A stretch of 15,100 nucleotides of DNA from Candidatus Saccharibacteria bacterium UBA3225 (GCA_002363515.1 DEVX01000010.1:1-15100); one strand, 5' to 3'; counted from the first letter of the stretch, positions 1 to 5,983 are shown. A program made the numbers and translations. Notes: a model not told the origin generated them from the letters alone.

Positions 1-68
1 TCGTTCAACGGATAGGACATACCCCCTCTAAGGGTACAATGCTGGTTCGATTCCAGCTGGGCCTACCA
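1..68 (+). tRNA. tRNA-Arg(UCU), 5' end cut by the window edge
   Basis: The 3' part of a tRNA is visible from the D-stem onward. The anticodon stem is TACCC/GGGTA (20-24 with 32-36) around the 7-base loop CCTCTAA (25-31), giving anticodon TCT at 27-29, which reads AGA arginine codons. The T-arm is GCTGG/CCAGC (41-45 with 53-57) with loop TTCGATT. The 3' acceptor strand is 58-64, followed by discriminator A65 and an encoded CCA (66-68). About ten 5' bases lie outside the window, so the acceptor stem cannot be checked. The base before the anticodon is C (position 33 in tRNA numbering) where nearly all elongator tRNAs have U. Confidence 0.88.
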
Positions 69-127
69 TACTGGAATTGAACAGAATATAAGAAAGGTAA
101 CGTAATTAAGAGCGGCAGGGGTACGGC

Positions 128-1177
128 ATGAAAAAGAGCGAATATCGTTTTAACTTTATAACTGTCGCAAGTGTTATTTCGGCGATAGCTGTAGTATTGC
201 TACATACGAATTCTTTTTGGCAATATAGTCATAGCCTACGTTGGGAACTAGCGAATATTGTAAACTGTTCGTTGATTTTTGCGGTGCCGATTTTCTTTAT
301 GATTTCTGGTGCGACGTTAATTGATTATTCCGATCGCTATGATACGAAAACGTTTCTGAAAAAGCGTTTTAAAAAGACGTTAATCCCGTTTATAGCTTGG
401 AGTTTGGTTGCCGTATTGATACATGCGCTGTTTCTGAAGGATTTGCCTAAAGGGGCATATAGTTTCCAAAATATTATAATGGGAGTCTTAAGTGCCACGT
501 TTGTGCCGATTTACTGGTTTTTTATTCCGCTTTTTGTAAATTATTTAAGCATGCCACTTTTTACGATTACGCGCAAAAAAGATCGTAAGAACACTTTTAG
601 ATATTTAATAGTGTTAGGATTAGTATTGAATGCTGCGATACCGTTTGCCTTGAAATTGGCTGGAATAAATTGGAATTTTCCGTACACAATTTCGATTATT
701 TCTGGAGCTTTATATTATTTAGTTGTTGGCTATTATATTAGTCATTATCAGATATCTAAACGAATGCGCATCATTATTTATCTATTTGGCTTAATCTCGT
801 TACTTATGATGATTTTAGGAACTAGCGCAGAATCGCATGCGGCCGGTAAAGTGATGGGCTCTTGGCGCGGCCTTGATGTGATTACCTACATGATATATGC
901 GCCGGCGGTCTTTTTAGCTATTAAAAATATTACAGAGCGTTTACGGCTAGAGGAACATGAAAAAATTGCCCGTTTCTTTGCTCGTTTCGCGAAGTATACG
1001 TTTGCGATTTATTTATTGCACTATTTCTTTTTGGCTTTATTTGAAAAATGTATTCCGCTAAGTCATAGTTCGCCAATTTATTTCTTGATCGCAAGTCCCG
1101 TGGTGACTATTTTGCCGTGCGTAGTGGCGATGGTGTTTCGGAAAATTCCATTGCTAAAGGCGACCCTTCCAGAATAA
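128..1177 (+). CDS. acyltransferase family 3 membrane protein
   Basis: This 349-residue, strongly hydrophobic protein resembles the acyltransferase-3 family (OafA/WecH-like), integral membrane enzymes that move acetyl or other acyl groups onto cell-surface sugars. The N-terminus carries the family's first membrane helix ending in VVLLHTNSFW, where His26 matches the conserved catalytic His. About ten hydrophobic segments follow, with basic cytoplasmic loops (TRKKDRK near 150). The length is right for a stand-alone acyltransferase domain without the extra SGNH domain. The arginine usually found before the His helix is not obvious. The acceptor cannot be told from sequence; a cell-envelope glycan is the usual guess. 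The gene follows the tRNA by 59 bases, has only a weak GGGG upstream of its ATG, and converges with the minus-strand phosphoesterase. Confidence 0.75.
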   Translation: MKKSEYRFNFITVASVISAIAVVLLHTNSFWQYSHSLRWELANIVNCSLIFAVPIFFMISGATLIDYSDRYDTKTFLKKRFKKTLIPFIAWSLVAVLIHALFLKDLPKGAYSFQNIIMGVLSATFVPIYWFFIPLFVNYLSMPLFTITRKKDRKNTFRYLIVLGLVLNAAIPFALKLAGINWNFPYTISIISGALYYLVVGYYISHYQISKRMRIIIYLFGLISLLMMILGTSAESHAAGKVMGSWRGLDVITYMIYAPAVFLAIKNITERLRLEEHEKIARFFARFAKYTFAIYLLHYFFLALFEKCIPLSHSSPIYFLIASPVVTILPCVVAMVFRKIPLLKATLPE

Positions 1178-1189
1178 GCCGTATGGAAT

Positions 1190-2173
1190 TTAGTAGCCAA
1201 AATATTGATGCTTTATATCGGGTTTGCGAGCGAGAGACTCGTTTTTAGTAAGTTCGAGTGTTGCAATATTGATTGGATAAAGGCTATTCAAGAAAGTGAT
1301 AGGCCTTGCGCTGTCTTGGATTGTAGAAACGGCGCCAAGCGTGATGATTTTGTCGTATGGGCTGGTAATTTTGGTACGGGCATTGCGAGGAAATAGTTTT
1401 TTGCCTGGAGCGACGAGGCCGCGGTCGGAGCGCCAAAAATCGTTTATGACGGGCGGGACAACGCCATTATGCATATGACCGGAGATGAAGTAGTCAAATT
1501 CGTAGAGCTTGGCGGCAACTTGCGAGTCGATCAGAAAAACTGGCGAATGGATGATGGCGATTTTGGCTTTATGTTTGGGGAGATTGCTGATGAGTTTTTG
1601 ATTGAGTGAATCGAGGTCTGACAACATAACGTCGAGATCTTCATCGCCGGGATGAATAGTAGAAGAGCTATGCTTTTCGTCGCGATTAAACTGGAAATAT
1701 TCGGGGGCCTGCGTAAAACCGAAAATGTAAACTTTGTCGTCTTCGTAGGCTTCGTTGTTGAGTAATTGGACGTTGTCTATAGCATTAACGGCGTTGATAT
1801 ACTCGGCATTTATCTCGGAGAACCAGTGGCGTTTGCTGGAAAAGATGCTTTTGTGCTCGGGGTTTTTGCGATAAAAATCATGATTGCCAAGCCCGACTAA
1901 TACAGGAGCAACTTTACCAAGCTGCTCAAGCCAACTTGTGAGCCGTTTGAGGCTTGATGGATTCTGGATACAATCGAGAGAATCGACAACATCGCCAGCG
2001 ATAATGACGTAATCTGGCTGTTTTTGACTAGCCTGTTTAGTGATGGCGCGAAGCGTGGCGGATTTGACTTTGTCGCTAAAATGAATATCGCTAATTAAAA
2101 AGAATTTTAAAGCGTGCTTAATGGACTGATTATAGAAACGGTAGCGCGAATAATAAAAACATTTCATATTCAT
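1190..2173 (-). CDS. calcineurin-like metallophosphoesterase
   Basis: A 327-residue protein with the full set of metallophosphoesterase motifs in order: SDIHF (Asp29, His31), AGDVVD (Asp61), GLGNHD (Asn97, His98, Asp99), IIHSP (His209) and SGHMHNG (His233, His235). These residues hold a two-metal centre that hydrolyses phosphomono- or diesters. The order and spacing are like the YkuE/YaeI/LpxH-like group, but no substrate can be assigned; LpxH itself is unlikely without a lipid A pathway. There is no signal peptide, only a short basic-aromatic N-terminal extension. No Shine-Dalgarno is present. An extended -10 (TGCTAAAAT, minus strand at 2186-2178) lies just before the start, so the mRNA probably begins at or inside the first codons and the second ATG (2167) may be the real start. 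The gene converges with the acyltransferase. Confidence 0.85.
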   Translation of the reverse strand: MNMKCFYYSRYRFYNQSIKHALKFFLISDIHFSDKVKSATLRAITKQASQKQPDYVIIAGDVVDSLDCIQNPSSLKRLTSWLEQLGKVAPVLVGLGNHDFYRKNPEHKSIFSSKRHWFSEINAEYINAVNAIDNVQLLNNEAYEDDKVYIFGFTQAPEYFQFNRDEKHSSSTIHPGDEDLDVMLSDLDSLNQKLISNLPKHKAKIAIIHSPVFLIDSQVAAKLYEFDYFISGHMHNGVVPPVINDFWRSDRGLVAPGKKLFPRNARTKITSPYDKIITLGAVSTIQDSARPITFLNSLYPINIATLELTKNESLARKPDIKHQYFGY

Positions 2174-2190
2174 CTATATTTTAGCATGAA

Positions 2191-2220
2191 GAAAAAACCG
2201 CCGGCGATAACGCTGGCGGT
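2191..2220 (-). terminator. intrinsic terminator of the HIT-like gene
   Basis: Read on the minus strand, CCGCCAGCG, loop TTAT and CGCCGGCGG form a 9-bp GC-rich stem with one A/C mismatch, followed by TTTTTT. It starts 5 bases after the stop codon at 2225 and lies directly upstream of the phosphoesterase start, so it separates the two minus-strand genes. Confidence 0.88.
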
Positions 2221-2224
2221 GGCG

Positions 2225-2680
2225 TTAGAGCATTTCGCTCAGTAAGGTACGGATAAGATTAATGTCTTCATCTGTGATAGGCTCGTTATCCTTGTAGAAA
2301 TCTTCATGTTCACGTGGTGAAGGGAAGTATAGTGACTGGCCGAAAGGTTGCTTCGCGGAGTCGTAGGCGCGCCCATAGAAATGGATGCAGAATGATGGTT
2401 TAGTCCGGTATAAGTCGGACCAGTTATTGTTGTACTGGATGTTGATGCGACGAATATCTACGCCGTTTGTCGTAAGCGCTGCTTTCATAGCTTTAGTGAG
2501 ACGCTGGATAGCACCGCCAAGAGCATTAATTTCCTTCTCATTGAGATTTTCAACGTTCGCGATGCCTGGGCGGGTAGCACGAAGGCGAATATGGCCGCCA
2601 TCGGATCTGGTAACGTGACAAAAGTCATCGACATAGGCTTCGAAAAGATGTTCGGAATCTAAGTATCCTATAACTTTCAT
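2225..2680 (-). CDS. HIT-like (histidine triad superfamily) protein, degenerate active site
   Basis: About 151 residues. The second half reads like the end of a HIT domain: NIQYNNNW, then PSFCIHFYGRA, where canonical HIT proteins have N-x-G and H-x-H-x-H followed by a short basic tail. Here the triad positions are Ser, Cys and His, so only the last His remains and the usual nucleophilic middle His is Cys. HIT proteins hydrolyse nucleotide phosphoramidates or dinucleoside polyphosphates; activity here is doubtful. An alternative is an unrelated alpha/beta protein. Start choice: AGGAGG at 2693-2698 favours ATG at 2680 (12 bases) over TTG at 2689 (3 bases). The gene is monocistronic, with a near-consensus promoter and its own terminator. 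Confidence 0.6.
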   Translation of the reverse strand: MKVIGYLDSEHLFEAYVDDFCHVTRSDGGHIRLRATRPGIANVENLNEKEINALGGAIQRLTKAMKAALTTNGVDIRRINIQYNNNWSDLYRTKPSFCIHFYGRAYDSAKQPFGQSLYFPSPREHEDFYKDNEPITDEDINLIRTLLSEML

Positions 2681-2720
2681 AAAGAACAATCGCCTCCTAT
2701 CTTGGTGGAATGTATTACAT

Positions 2721-2748
2721 ATTATATCAGCAAAAATGCGTTTGTCAA
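2721..2748 (-). promoter_or_regulatory. consensus promoter of the HIT-like gene
   Basis: On the minus strand TTGACA (2748-2743), a 16-base spacer and TATAAT (2726-2721). Both boxes match the sigma-70 consensus exactly. Transcription should start near 2714, giving a leader of about 35 bases that contains AGGAGG. Confidence 0.85.
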
Positions 2749-2842
2749 TTGATGGAGATTATAGCGCCGCGAAATTGCTTAAGTACGCTATATGTAGCGG
2801 TTTTTGCAAGTGCTACGGCATAAAAAATGTAAAAGTCAGTTC

Positions 2843-2871
2843 TTGTCAAGCGGTTATTTTTGGCTTATGCT
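2843..2871 (+). promoter_or_regulatory. pyrG promoter
   Basis: TTGTCA (2843-2848), a 17-base spacer and TATGCT (2866-2871). The start would be near 2878, leaving a leader of about 33 bases. It lies back-to-back with the HIT-like promoter, about 95 bases apart. Confidence 0.75.
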
Positions 2872-2888
2872 AGAGGTGTAATTTAAGG

Positions 2889-2910
2889 TGGGCTAAAAAG
2901 GAGGTGCCCA
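2889..2910 (+). promoter_or_regulatory. pyrG ribosome binding site inside a small hairpin
   Basis: TGGGC (2889-2893) can pair with GCCCA (2906-2910). The 12-base loop TAAAAAGGAGGT exposes the Shine-Dalgarno AGGAGG, and the stem ends directly at the ATG. This may position the start codon or limit ribosome access. Confidence 0.5.
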
Positions 2911-4503
2911 ATGAAAACAAACACGAAATATATTTTTGTCACTGGGGGTGTTATTTCTGGCGTCGGTAAGGGAATTATGGCAGCCAGTATCGGTGCAATA
3001 TTAAAAGCAAAGGGTCTAAAAGTATCGATGCAGAAATGTGACCCTTATTTTAACGTTGATGCAGGGCTTTTGAACCCGCGTGAGCATGGTGAATGCTTTG
3101 TGACGCGGGATGGCGCGGAAACGGATCTTGATTTGGGGCATTATGAGAGGTTCCTCGATGAAGAGATGACAGGCGATTCGATTTGGACGTCGGGAAAGTT
3201 ATATAAGAAATTAATCGATGATGAACGGGCGGGGAAGTTTGGTGGCAAGTCGGTGCAGTTGGTTCCGCATGTGACTGGGTTAGTACAGCAGACTTTTTTG
3301 GACAATGCAAAACATTTCGGTTCGGATGTGCATATTGTAGAGATTGGCGGTACGATTGGCGATCTAGAAGGGCCGCATTTTGTGGAAGCGATTCGCGAAT
3401 TTGGTACTAAAGTTGGACGCGAAAACTGCCTTTATGTGCATGTATGTTATGTGCCATGGCTGTCGACTTCGCAGGAATTTAAAACGAAGCCGGCACAAAA
3501 TTCTTTGAGGGACTTACGTGAGCTAGGGATCATTCCGGATATGGTGGTGGCAAGAATGGATGTTGATCGAGTGATTAAGGCCCCGCAAATTGCAAAGAAG
3601 TTGGCGACATTTTGTGCAGTGAGCGAAGACGCGGTAGTCTTGATGCCGGATGCAAAGTCTGTTTATGAAGTGCCATTGAACGCTGTAAAGGGCGGTGTCT
3701 TGGCGCCACTAGAGCGCTTCATTGACCATGGTGATCCAGATATGAGCCAATGGGAAAAATTGATGAGGAATATTGAATCTAACTCTGGCAAAGAAGTTAA
3801 AATTGGGCTAGTGGCGAAATATATCGATAATACTGACACGTATTTGTCGGTAACGGAGGCTCTGAAGGCGGCGGCATGGAAAGTTGGCGCAAAGCTAAAT
3901 ACGATTTGGATTGATGCCGAGAAAGCGACGGAAGAAGATTTCGCAAACGTTGACGGTATTGTGGTGCCGGGCGGTTTTGGCGTACGCGGCGTAGAAGGGA
4001 AGATTGCGGCGGGTAAGTATTGCCTAGAGCATAACAAACCATATCTTGGCCTATGCTTAGGTTTACAAACGGCAGTGATTGCGGCGGCGCGACGTGGTGG
4101 GGTTGAGAATGCGAACTCGGAAGAATTTGATACTCCGGCAGGCGCGAACGTCGTGTATATTATGGAAGGTCAAAAGGGAAAAGAGAGTACTGGTGGAACG
4201 ATGCGTCTCGGTGACTGTCCAGCTGTATTAGTAAAGGGAAGCAAAACGGCTAAATTATATGGTGCAGAGAAAGTAGTCGAGCGACACCGCCATCGCTATG
4301 AGGTGAATCAGAAGTTCTTGAAAGAAATTGAGAAGGGCGGATTGGTTGTTTCAGGAGTTTCGCCGGACGGAAAGCTAGTAGAGTTCGTTGAGGCGCCGAA
4401 CTGCGACTTCTTTATCGCTACGCAGGCGCATCCAGAATTTAAGAGCAGGCCATATCGAGCGCACCCGTTATTCGAGGGGTTGTTGAGAGCGGCTAGTAAG
4501 TAG
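2911..4503 (+). CDS. pyrG: CTP synthase
   Basis: A 530-residue glutamine-hydrolysing CTP synthase, converting UTP, ATP and glutamine to CTP. The N-terminal amidoligase domain (about 1-270) has the ATP loop TGGVISGVGKG, QKCDPYFNVD, the very conserved GAETDLDLGHYERF (68-81) and the UTP-binding stretch KTKPAQNS (191-198). The C-terminal class I glutamine amidotransferase domain (about 295-528) has the oxyanion motif PGGFGVRG, nucleophile Cys382 in GLCLGLQ, HRHRYEVN (459-466) and the His507/Glu509 pair in AHPEF. The length is only slightly under the usual 535-550. The start is set by AGGAGG seven bases upstream. It is a single gene with its own promoter, facing the minus-strand island. Confidence 0.98.
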   Translation: MKTNTKYIFVTGGVISGVGKGIMAASIGAILKAKGLKVSMQKCDPYFNVDAGLLNPREHGECFVTRDGAETDLDLGHYERFLDEEMTGDSIWTSGKLYKKLIDDERAGKFGGKSVQLVPHVTGLVQQTFLDNAKHFGSDVHIVEIGGTIGDLEGPHFVEAIREFGTKVGRENCLYVHVCYVPWLSTSQEFKTKPAQNSLRDLRELGIIPDMVVARMDVDRVIKAPQIAKKLATFCAVSEDAVVLMPDAKSVYEVPLNAVKGGVLAPLERFIDHGDPDMSQWEKLMRNIESNSGKEVKIGLVAKYIDNTDTYLSVTEALKAAAWKVGAKLNTIWIDAEKATEEDFANVDGIVVPGGFGVRGVEGKIAAGKYCLEHNKPYLGLCLGLQTAVIAAARRGGVENANSEEFDTPAGANVVYIMEGQKGKESTGGTMRLGDCPAVLVKGSKTAKLYGAEKVVERHRHRYEVNQKFLKEIEKGGLVVSGVSPDGKLVEFVEAPNCDFFIATQAHPEFKSRPYRAHPLFEGLLRAASK

Positions 4504-4521
4504 AATGTGATTTATCGGAAA

Positions 4522-4551
4522 TAAAAAAGGCGCCCAACTAAACTGGGCGCC
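4522..4551 (-). terminator. intrinsic terminator of the 196-residue gene, possibly also of pyrG
   Basis: GGCGCCCA (4529-4536) and TGGGCGCC (4544-4551) form a perfect 8-bp stem with a 7-base loop. On the minus strand the stem is followed by TTTTTTAT, a good terminator for the gene ending at 4621. On the plus strand there is no U-run, so pyrG termination here would be weaker. Confidence 0.85.
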
Positions 4552-4583
4552 ACCTTGCTCCTTTAATTAGGAGAAGAGGTTTG

Positions 4584-4606
4584 TCGACCTAAGTGGCGTA
4601 GGCCGA
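4584..4606 (-). other. hairpin in the 3' untranslated region of the 196-residue gene
   Basis: TCGACCTA (4584-4591) and TAGGCCGA (4599-4606) pair as an 8-bp stem (one G-T wobble on the minus strand) with a 7-base loop. It sits between the stop codon at 4621 and the terminator and has no U-run of its own, so it may be a 3'-end stabiliser. Confidence 0.5.
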
Positions 4607-4620
4607 CAGGAGGTTGTTAC

Positions 4621-5211
4621 TCAAGACGTCGTTACCGATGTCGAGTTGGCAAGGATTTCGTCCTTGTGATCAGGGTATGCACTGAGCAGCCAATCTGTAT
4701 AAGTGATTGGCTCGTGTGCTTCGGGGTATCTCTGTTCAAAAGTGAGCGAGTAGGGATCGGGTGGTGCCGGTACCGCTACGGCCGCGTCGCGTTCTGCATG
4801 ACGACCGCGGATGCTTGCGGGTTTTTTTCTACCATGAGCGTGGCGGTGGCTGCGAGTGTCGCGTGCGTTGCTTCTGGTACGCTCGATGGTCGCAACCATT
4901 CTTGTCAGCCAGTTGTAGTCTGTGGTAATTCCGGCATCAGTAAGAGCCTTTTTTACGTGCGGCTGGATTGTCCAGTCGGCATGGTTGGCGGCTGCGTTGC
5001 AGGCTTTGATGTAGCTTTTGGCCACAGATATGTTGTCTGCCACGATAGCCATCTGCATAAGCGACGGATTCTTGGGGTTTACCCCTTCGGCGAGAAGTCG
5101 CCTTCCCAGATTCTTGAGCTCTTTGATCTCTGCTTTTCCTCTGTTTTTTCTTTTCTGCAGGTCGATATACCTTGCTGCGCGGCTCGCATTGCTCGTGTTG
5201 CTCTTTGCCAT
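4621..5211 (-). CDS. unrecognised 196-residue basic protein
   Basis: I do not recognise a family. The start at 5211 (MAKSNTSN) is set by AAGGAGG five bases upstream; an in-frame ATG at 5247 lies inside the leader and has no ribosome site. Visible parts: a basic, probably helical N-terminus (about 11-42) rich in Lys and Arg; a middle segment (about 45-110) with NPKNPSLMQMAIVADN and NWLTRMVATIE; an Arg/His-rich stretch (111-141) that looks disordered and could bind nucleic acid; and an acidic-aromatic C-terminus with PDPYSLTFEQRYPEAHEP and YTDWLLSAYPDHKDE. There is no signal peptide or membrane helix. It is monocistronic with promoter, long structured leader and terminator. C-ending codons are more common than in neighbouring genes, suggesting a different origin. 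A 210-codon plus-strand frame opposite it is a shadow. Confidence 0.72.
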   Translation of the reverse strand: MAKSNTSNASRAARYIDLQKRKNRGKAEIKELKNLGRRLLAEGVNPKNPSLMQMAIVADNISVAKSYIKACNAAANHADWTIQPHVKKALTDAGITTDYNWLTRMVATIERTRSNARDTRSHRHAHGRKKPASIRGRHAERDAAVAVPAPPDPYSLTFEQRYPEAHEPITYTDWLLSAYPDHKDEILANSTSVTTS

Positions 5212-5357
5212 ACAATCCTCCTTAAGGTGCGGGAGCTTTCGCTCCATTTCTTGTGCGTAGTCGCGTCACTAACGGGCCTTTGCAGGCGCCGCCAGTGACG
5301 GACAAAAACTGCACTGTGCGGTTATTTGCATAACCAAAAACACAGTATATGCAGGTA
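5212..5357 (-). promoter_or_regulatory. structured 5' leader of the 196-residue gene
   Basis: The promoter places the start near 5357, so the leader is about 146 bases and densely folded. In transcript order: (1) a long hairpin followed by five U (see the attenuator entry); (2) a 6-bp stem GTCACT/AGTGAC closing a 23-base GC-rich loop (5299-5294 with 5270-5265); (3) GGAGC-GAAA-GCTCC (5245-5232), a GNRA-capped hairpin; (4) GCAC (5230-5227), then CCTTAA and GGAGG. CCTTAAGG is self-complementary and overlaps the Shine-Dalgarno. A cis-regulatory RNA is likely; no known riboswitch class was recognised. Confidence 0.6.
5304..5354 (-). promoter_or_regulatory. attenuator-like hairpin with U-run in the leader
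   Basis: On the minus strand CTGCA (5354-5350) pairs with TGCAG (5313-5309), CTGTG (5345-5341) with CACAG (5318-5314), and the tip GGTTAT-GCAA-ATAACC (5335-5320) forms a 6-bp GNRA hairpin. TTTTT (5308-5304) follows directly. This has the shape of an intrinsic terminator placed about 50 bases after the predicted transcription start and well before the gene. Confidence 0.55.
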
Positions 5358-5363
5358 TGTTTT

Positions 5364-5392
5364 ATAATATCAAAATTTTATTAAATTGTCAA
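5364..5392 (-). promoter_or_regulatory. promoter of the 196-residue gene
   Basis: On the minus strand TTGACA (5392-5387), a 17-base spacer and TATTAT (5369-5364). This is a strong sigma-70 promoter just downstream of the terminator of the next unit. Confidence 0.82.
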
Positions 5393-5415
5393 GAGCGTTA
5401 TGGTGTTTTTGTGCT

Positions 5416-5442
5416 AATAAAAAGGCGGCCAGATTGGCCGCC
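5416..5442 (-). terminator. intrinsic terminator of the 67-residue gene
   Basis: GGCGGCC (5424-5430) and GGCCGCC (5436-5442) form a perfect 7-bp stem with loop AGATT. On the minus strand it is followed by TTTTTATT. It ends the unit whose stop codon is at 5476. Confidence 0.9.
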
Positions 5443-5475
5443 TGTGCAGAAAGGAGAGTATCGACACGAACCTTT

Positions 5476-5679
5476 TTATTCCTCGTTGGGAGGGTGGCTT
5501 TTTGCGTAAAGAGCTGCTTCGGTGGACCTGCGCCAGTTGGACTTGCAAGCCTCTCTTGCGGACGTTTTCGCCATCTGATCAGTGAATGTCCGCCAGAGTT
5601 CGTCTTCGGGCACTTTTGTCGTGGAAGAAATCATACTCTTGACATAGTCGCCTGTTCCGGGGATCGTGGATTTTGTCAT
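5476..5679 (-). CDS. unrecognised 67-residue protein
   Basis: A short soluble protein of unknown family. It begins MTKSTIPG at 5679, four bases after AAAAAGGAGG, and ends SHPPNEE. The middle is likely helical, with DELWRTFTDQMAKT (26-39) and a basic stretch around AREACKSNWRRS (41-52). There are no membrane helices, signal peptide or metal motif; one Cys is present (45). It forms its own transcription unit with a promoter at 5784-5811, a leader of about 98 bases and a GC-rich terminator 34 bases downstream. The plus-strand open frame opposite (5386-5685) has no ribosome site and is taken as a shadow. Small size plus complete control signals argue for a real gene; the function is open. Confidence 0.68.
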   Translation of the reverse strand: MTKSTIPGTGDYVKSMISSTTKVPEDELWRTFTDQMAKTSAREACKSNWRRSTEAALYAKSHPPNEE

Positions 5680-5777
5680 TTTTGACCTCCTTTTTTTAGG
5701 TGCGACTCCGTTTTTGACGGAGTAATTAATGCGGCGTGATGGCCGCCAGCTTCATTTAGCCAGGGTTGACTAAACAT
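5680..5777 (-). promoter_or_regulatory. structured 5' leader of the 67-residue gene
   Basis: About 98 bases between the predicted start and the ATG. On the minus strand GCGGC-CATCAC-GCCGC forms a small hairpin, then ACTCCGT-CAAAA-ACGGAGT (5723-5705) forms a perfect 7-bp hairpin. GCAC (5703-5700) follows, then CTAAAAAAA and GGAGG (5690-5686). ACCT beside GCAC can pair with AGGT overlapping the Shine-Dalgarno. The order hairpin, GCAC, GGAGG is the same as in the 196- and 79-residue units. Confidence 0.6.
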
Positions 5778-5813
5778 GTTTTTATTGTATCATATTCTTT
5801 TAATTAGTCAACC
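5764..5813. repeat. 10-bp inverted repeat around the promoter of the 67-residue gene
   Basis: GGTTGACTAA (5764-5773) and TTAGTCAACC (5804-5813) are perfect inverted copies, 40 bp centre to centre. One arm contains the -35 box, the other lies just after the predicted transcription start, so a regulator bound to both could close the promoter. Confidence 0.65.
5784..5811 (-). promoter_or_regulatory. promoter of the 67-residue gene
   Basis: On the minus strand TTGACT (5811-5806), a 16-base spacer and TACAAT (5789-5784). Confidence 0.75.
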
Positions 5814-5881
5814 TCTTTGCGGAGTATTCTTGCTGGCTTTATTGATAAGAATTAGGCTAGGTAATCGCTGAATTCGTAGTT

Positions 5882-5983
5882 CTAGCAAGATTTGAGGCTT
5901 TGCCGAAATGCCCTTGTGAATCTCTCTAGATTTTGGCGTTTCGTGCGACCGCCGTGCCCGATGGCGCCAATGTGCACTTGCAT
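5882..5983 (-). CDS. 33-residue basic small protein
   Basis: A short open frame starting ATG at 5983, directly after AAAGGAGGGAGCA, one of the best ribosome sites in the window. The peptide runs MQVHIGAIGHGGRTKRQNLE..., is rich in Arg, Lys and His, and ends in KSC before TAG (5882-5884). It shows no membrane helix and no recognised family. The same frame stays open for nine more codons after the TAG, so a shortened longer gene is possible. A TTGACTAAT promoter element lies upstream and the leader carries the GCAC-GGAGG arrangement of the neighbouring units. No clear terminator follows; 5814-5881 holds nothing else I can name. A 33-codon frame can occur by chance, so the ribosome site and shared leader are the main support. 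Confidence 0.5.
   Translation of the reverse strand: MQVHIGAIGHGGRTKRQNLERFTRAFRQSLKSC

Noticed and set aside
25..31. Amber suppressor tRNA (anticodon CTA) from a shifted reading of the loop
   Set aside because: Shifting the loop breaks the anticodon stem; the only 5-bp stem gives anticodon TCT.
2872..2911. CTP-sensing reiterative transcription control of pyrG as in Bacillus
   Set aside because: That mechanism needs a GGGC start and a leader terminator. The predicted start near 2878 is not GGGC and no terminator is present.
3050..4042. Minus-strand open frames inside pyrG
   Set aside because: pyrG is a certain gene on the plus strand; these are antisense shadows with unlikely composition.
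4666..5298. Plus-strand open frame of 210 codons opposite the 196-residue gene
   Set aside because: It has no ribosome site or promoter, and its translation is rich in Cys, Val and Ser runs. The minus strand has promoter, leader, AAGGAGG and terminator for the opposite frame.
5405..5423. Similar string TTTGTGCTAATAAAA near 5405 and a related string near 12168 as a shared element
   Set aside because: One belongs to the terminator U-run side of a minus-strand gene, the other lies before rpoD on the plus strand; AT-rich chance match is more likely.
5386..5685. Plus-strand open frame of 99 codons opposite the 67-residue gene
   Set aside because: It starts inside a promoter and crosses a minus-strand terminator; no ribosome site. 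Treated as a shadow.
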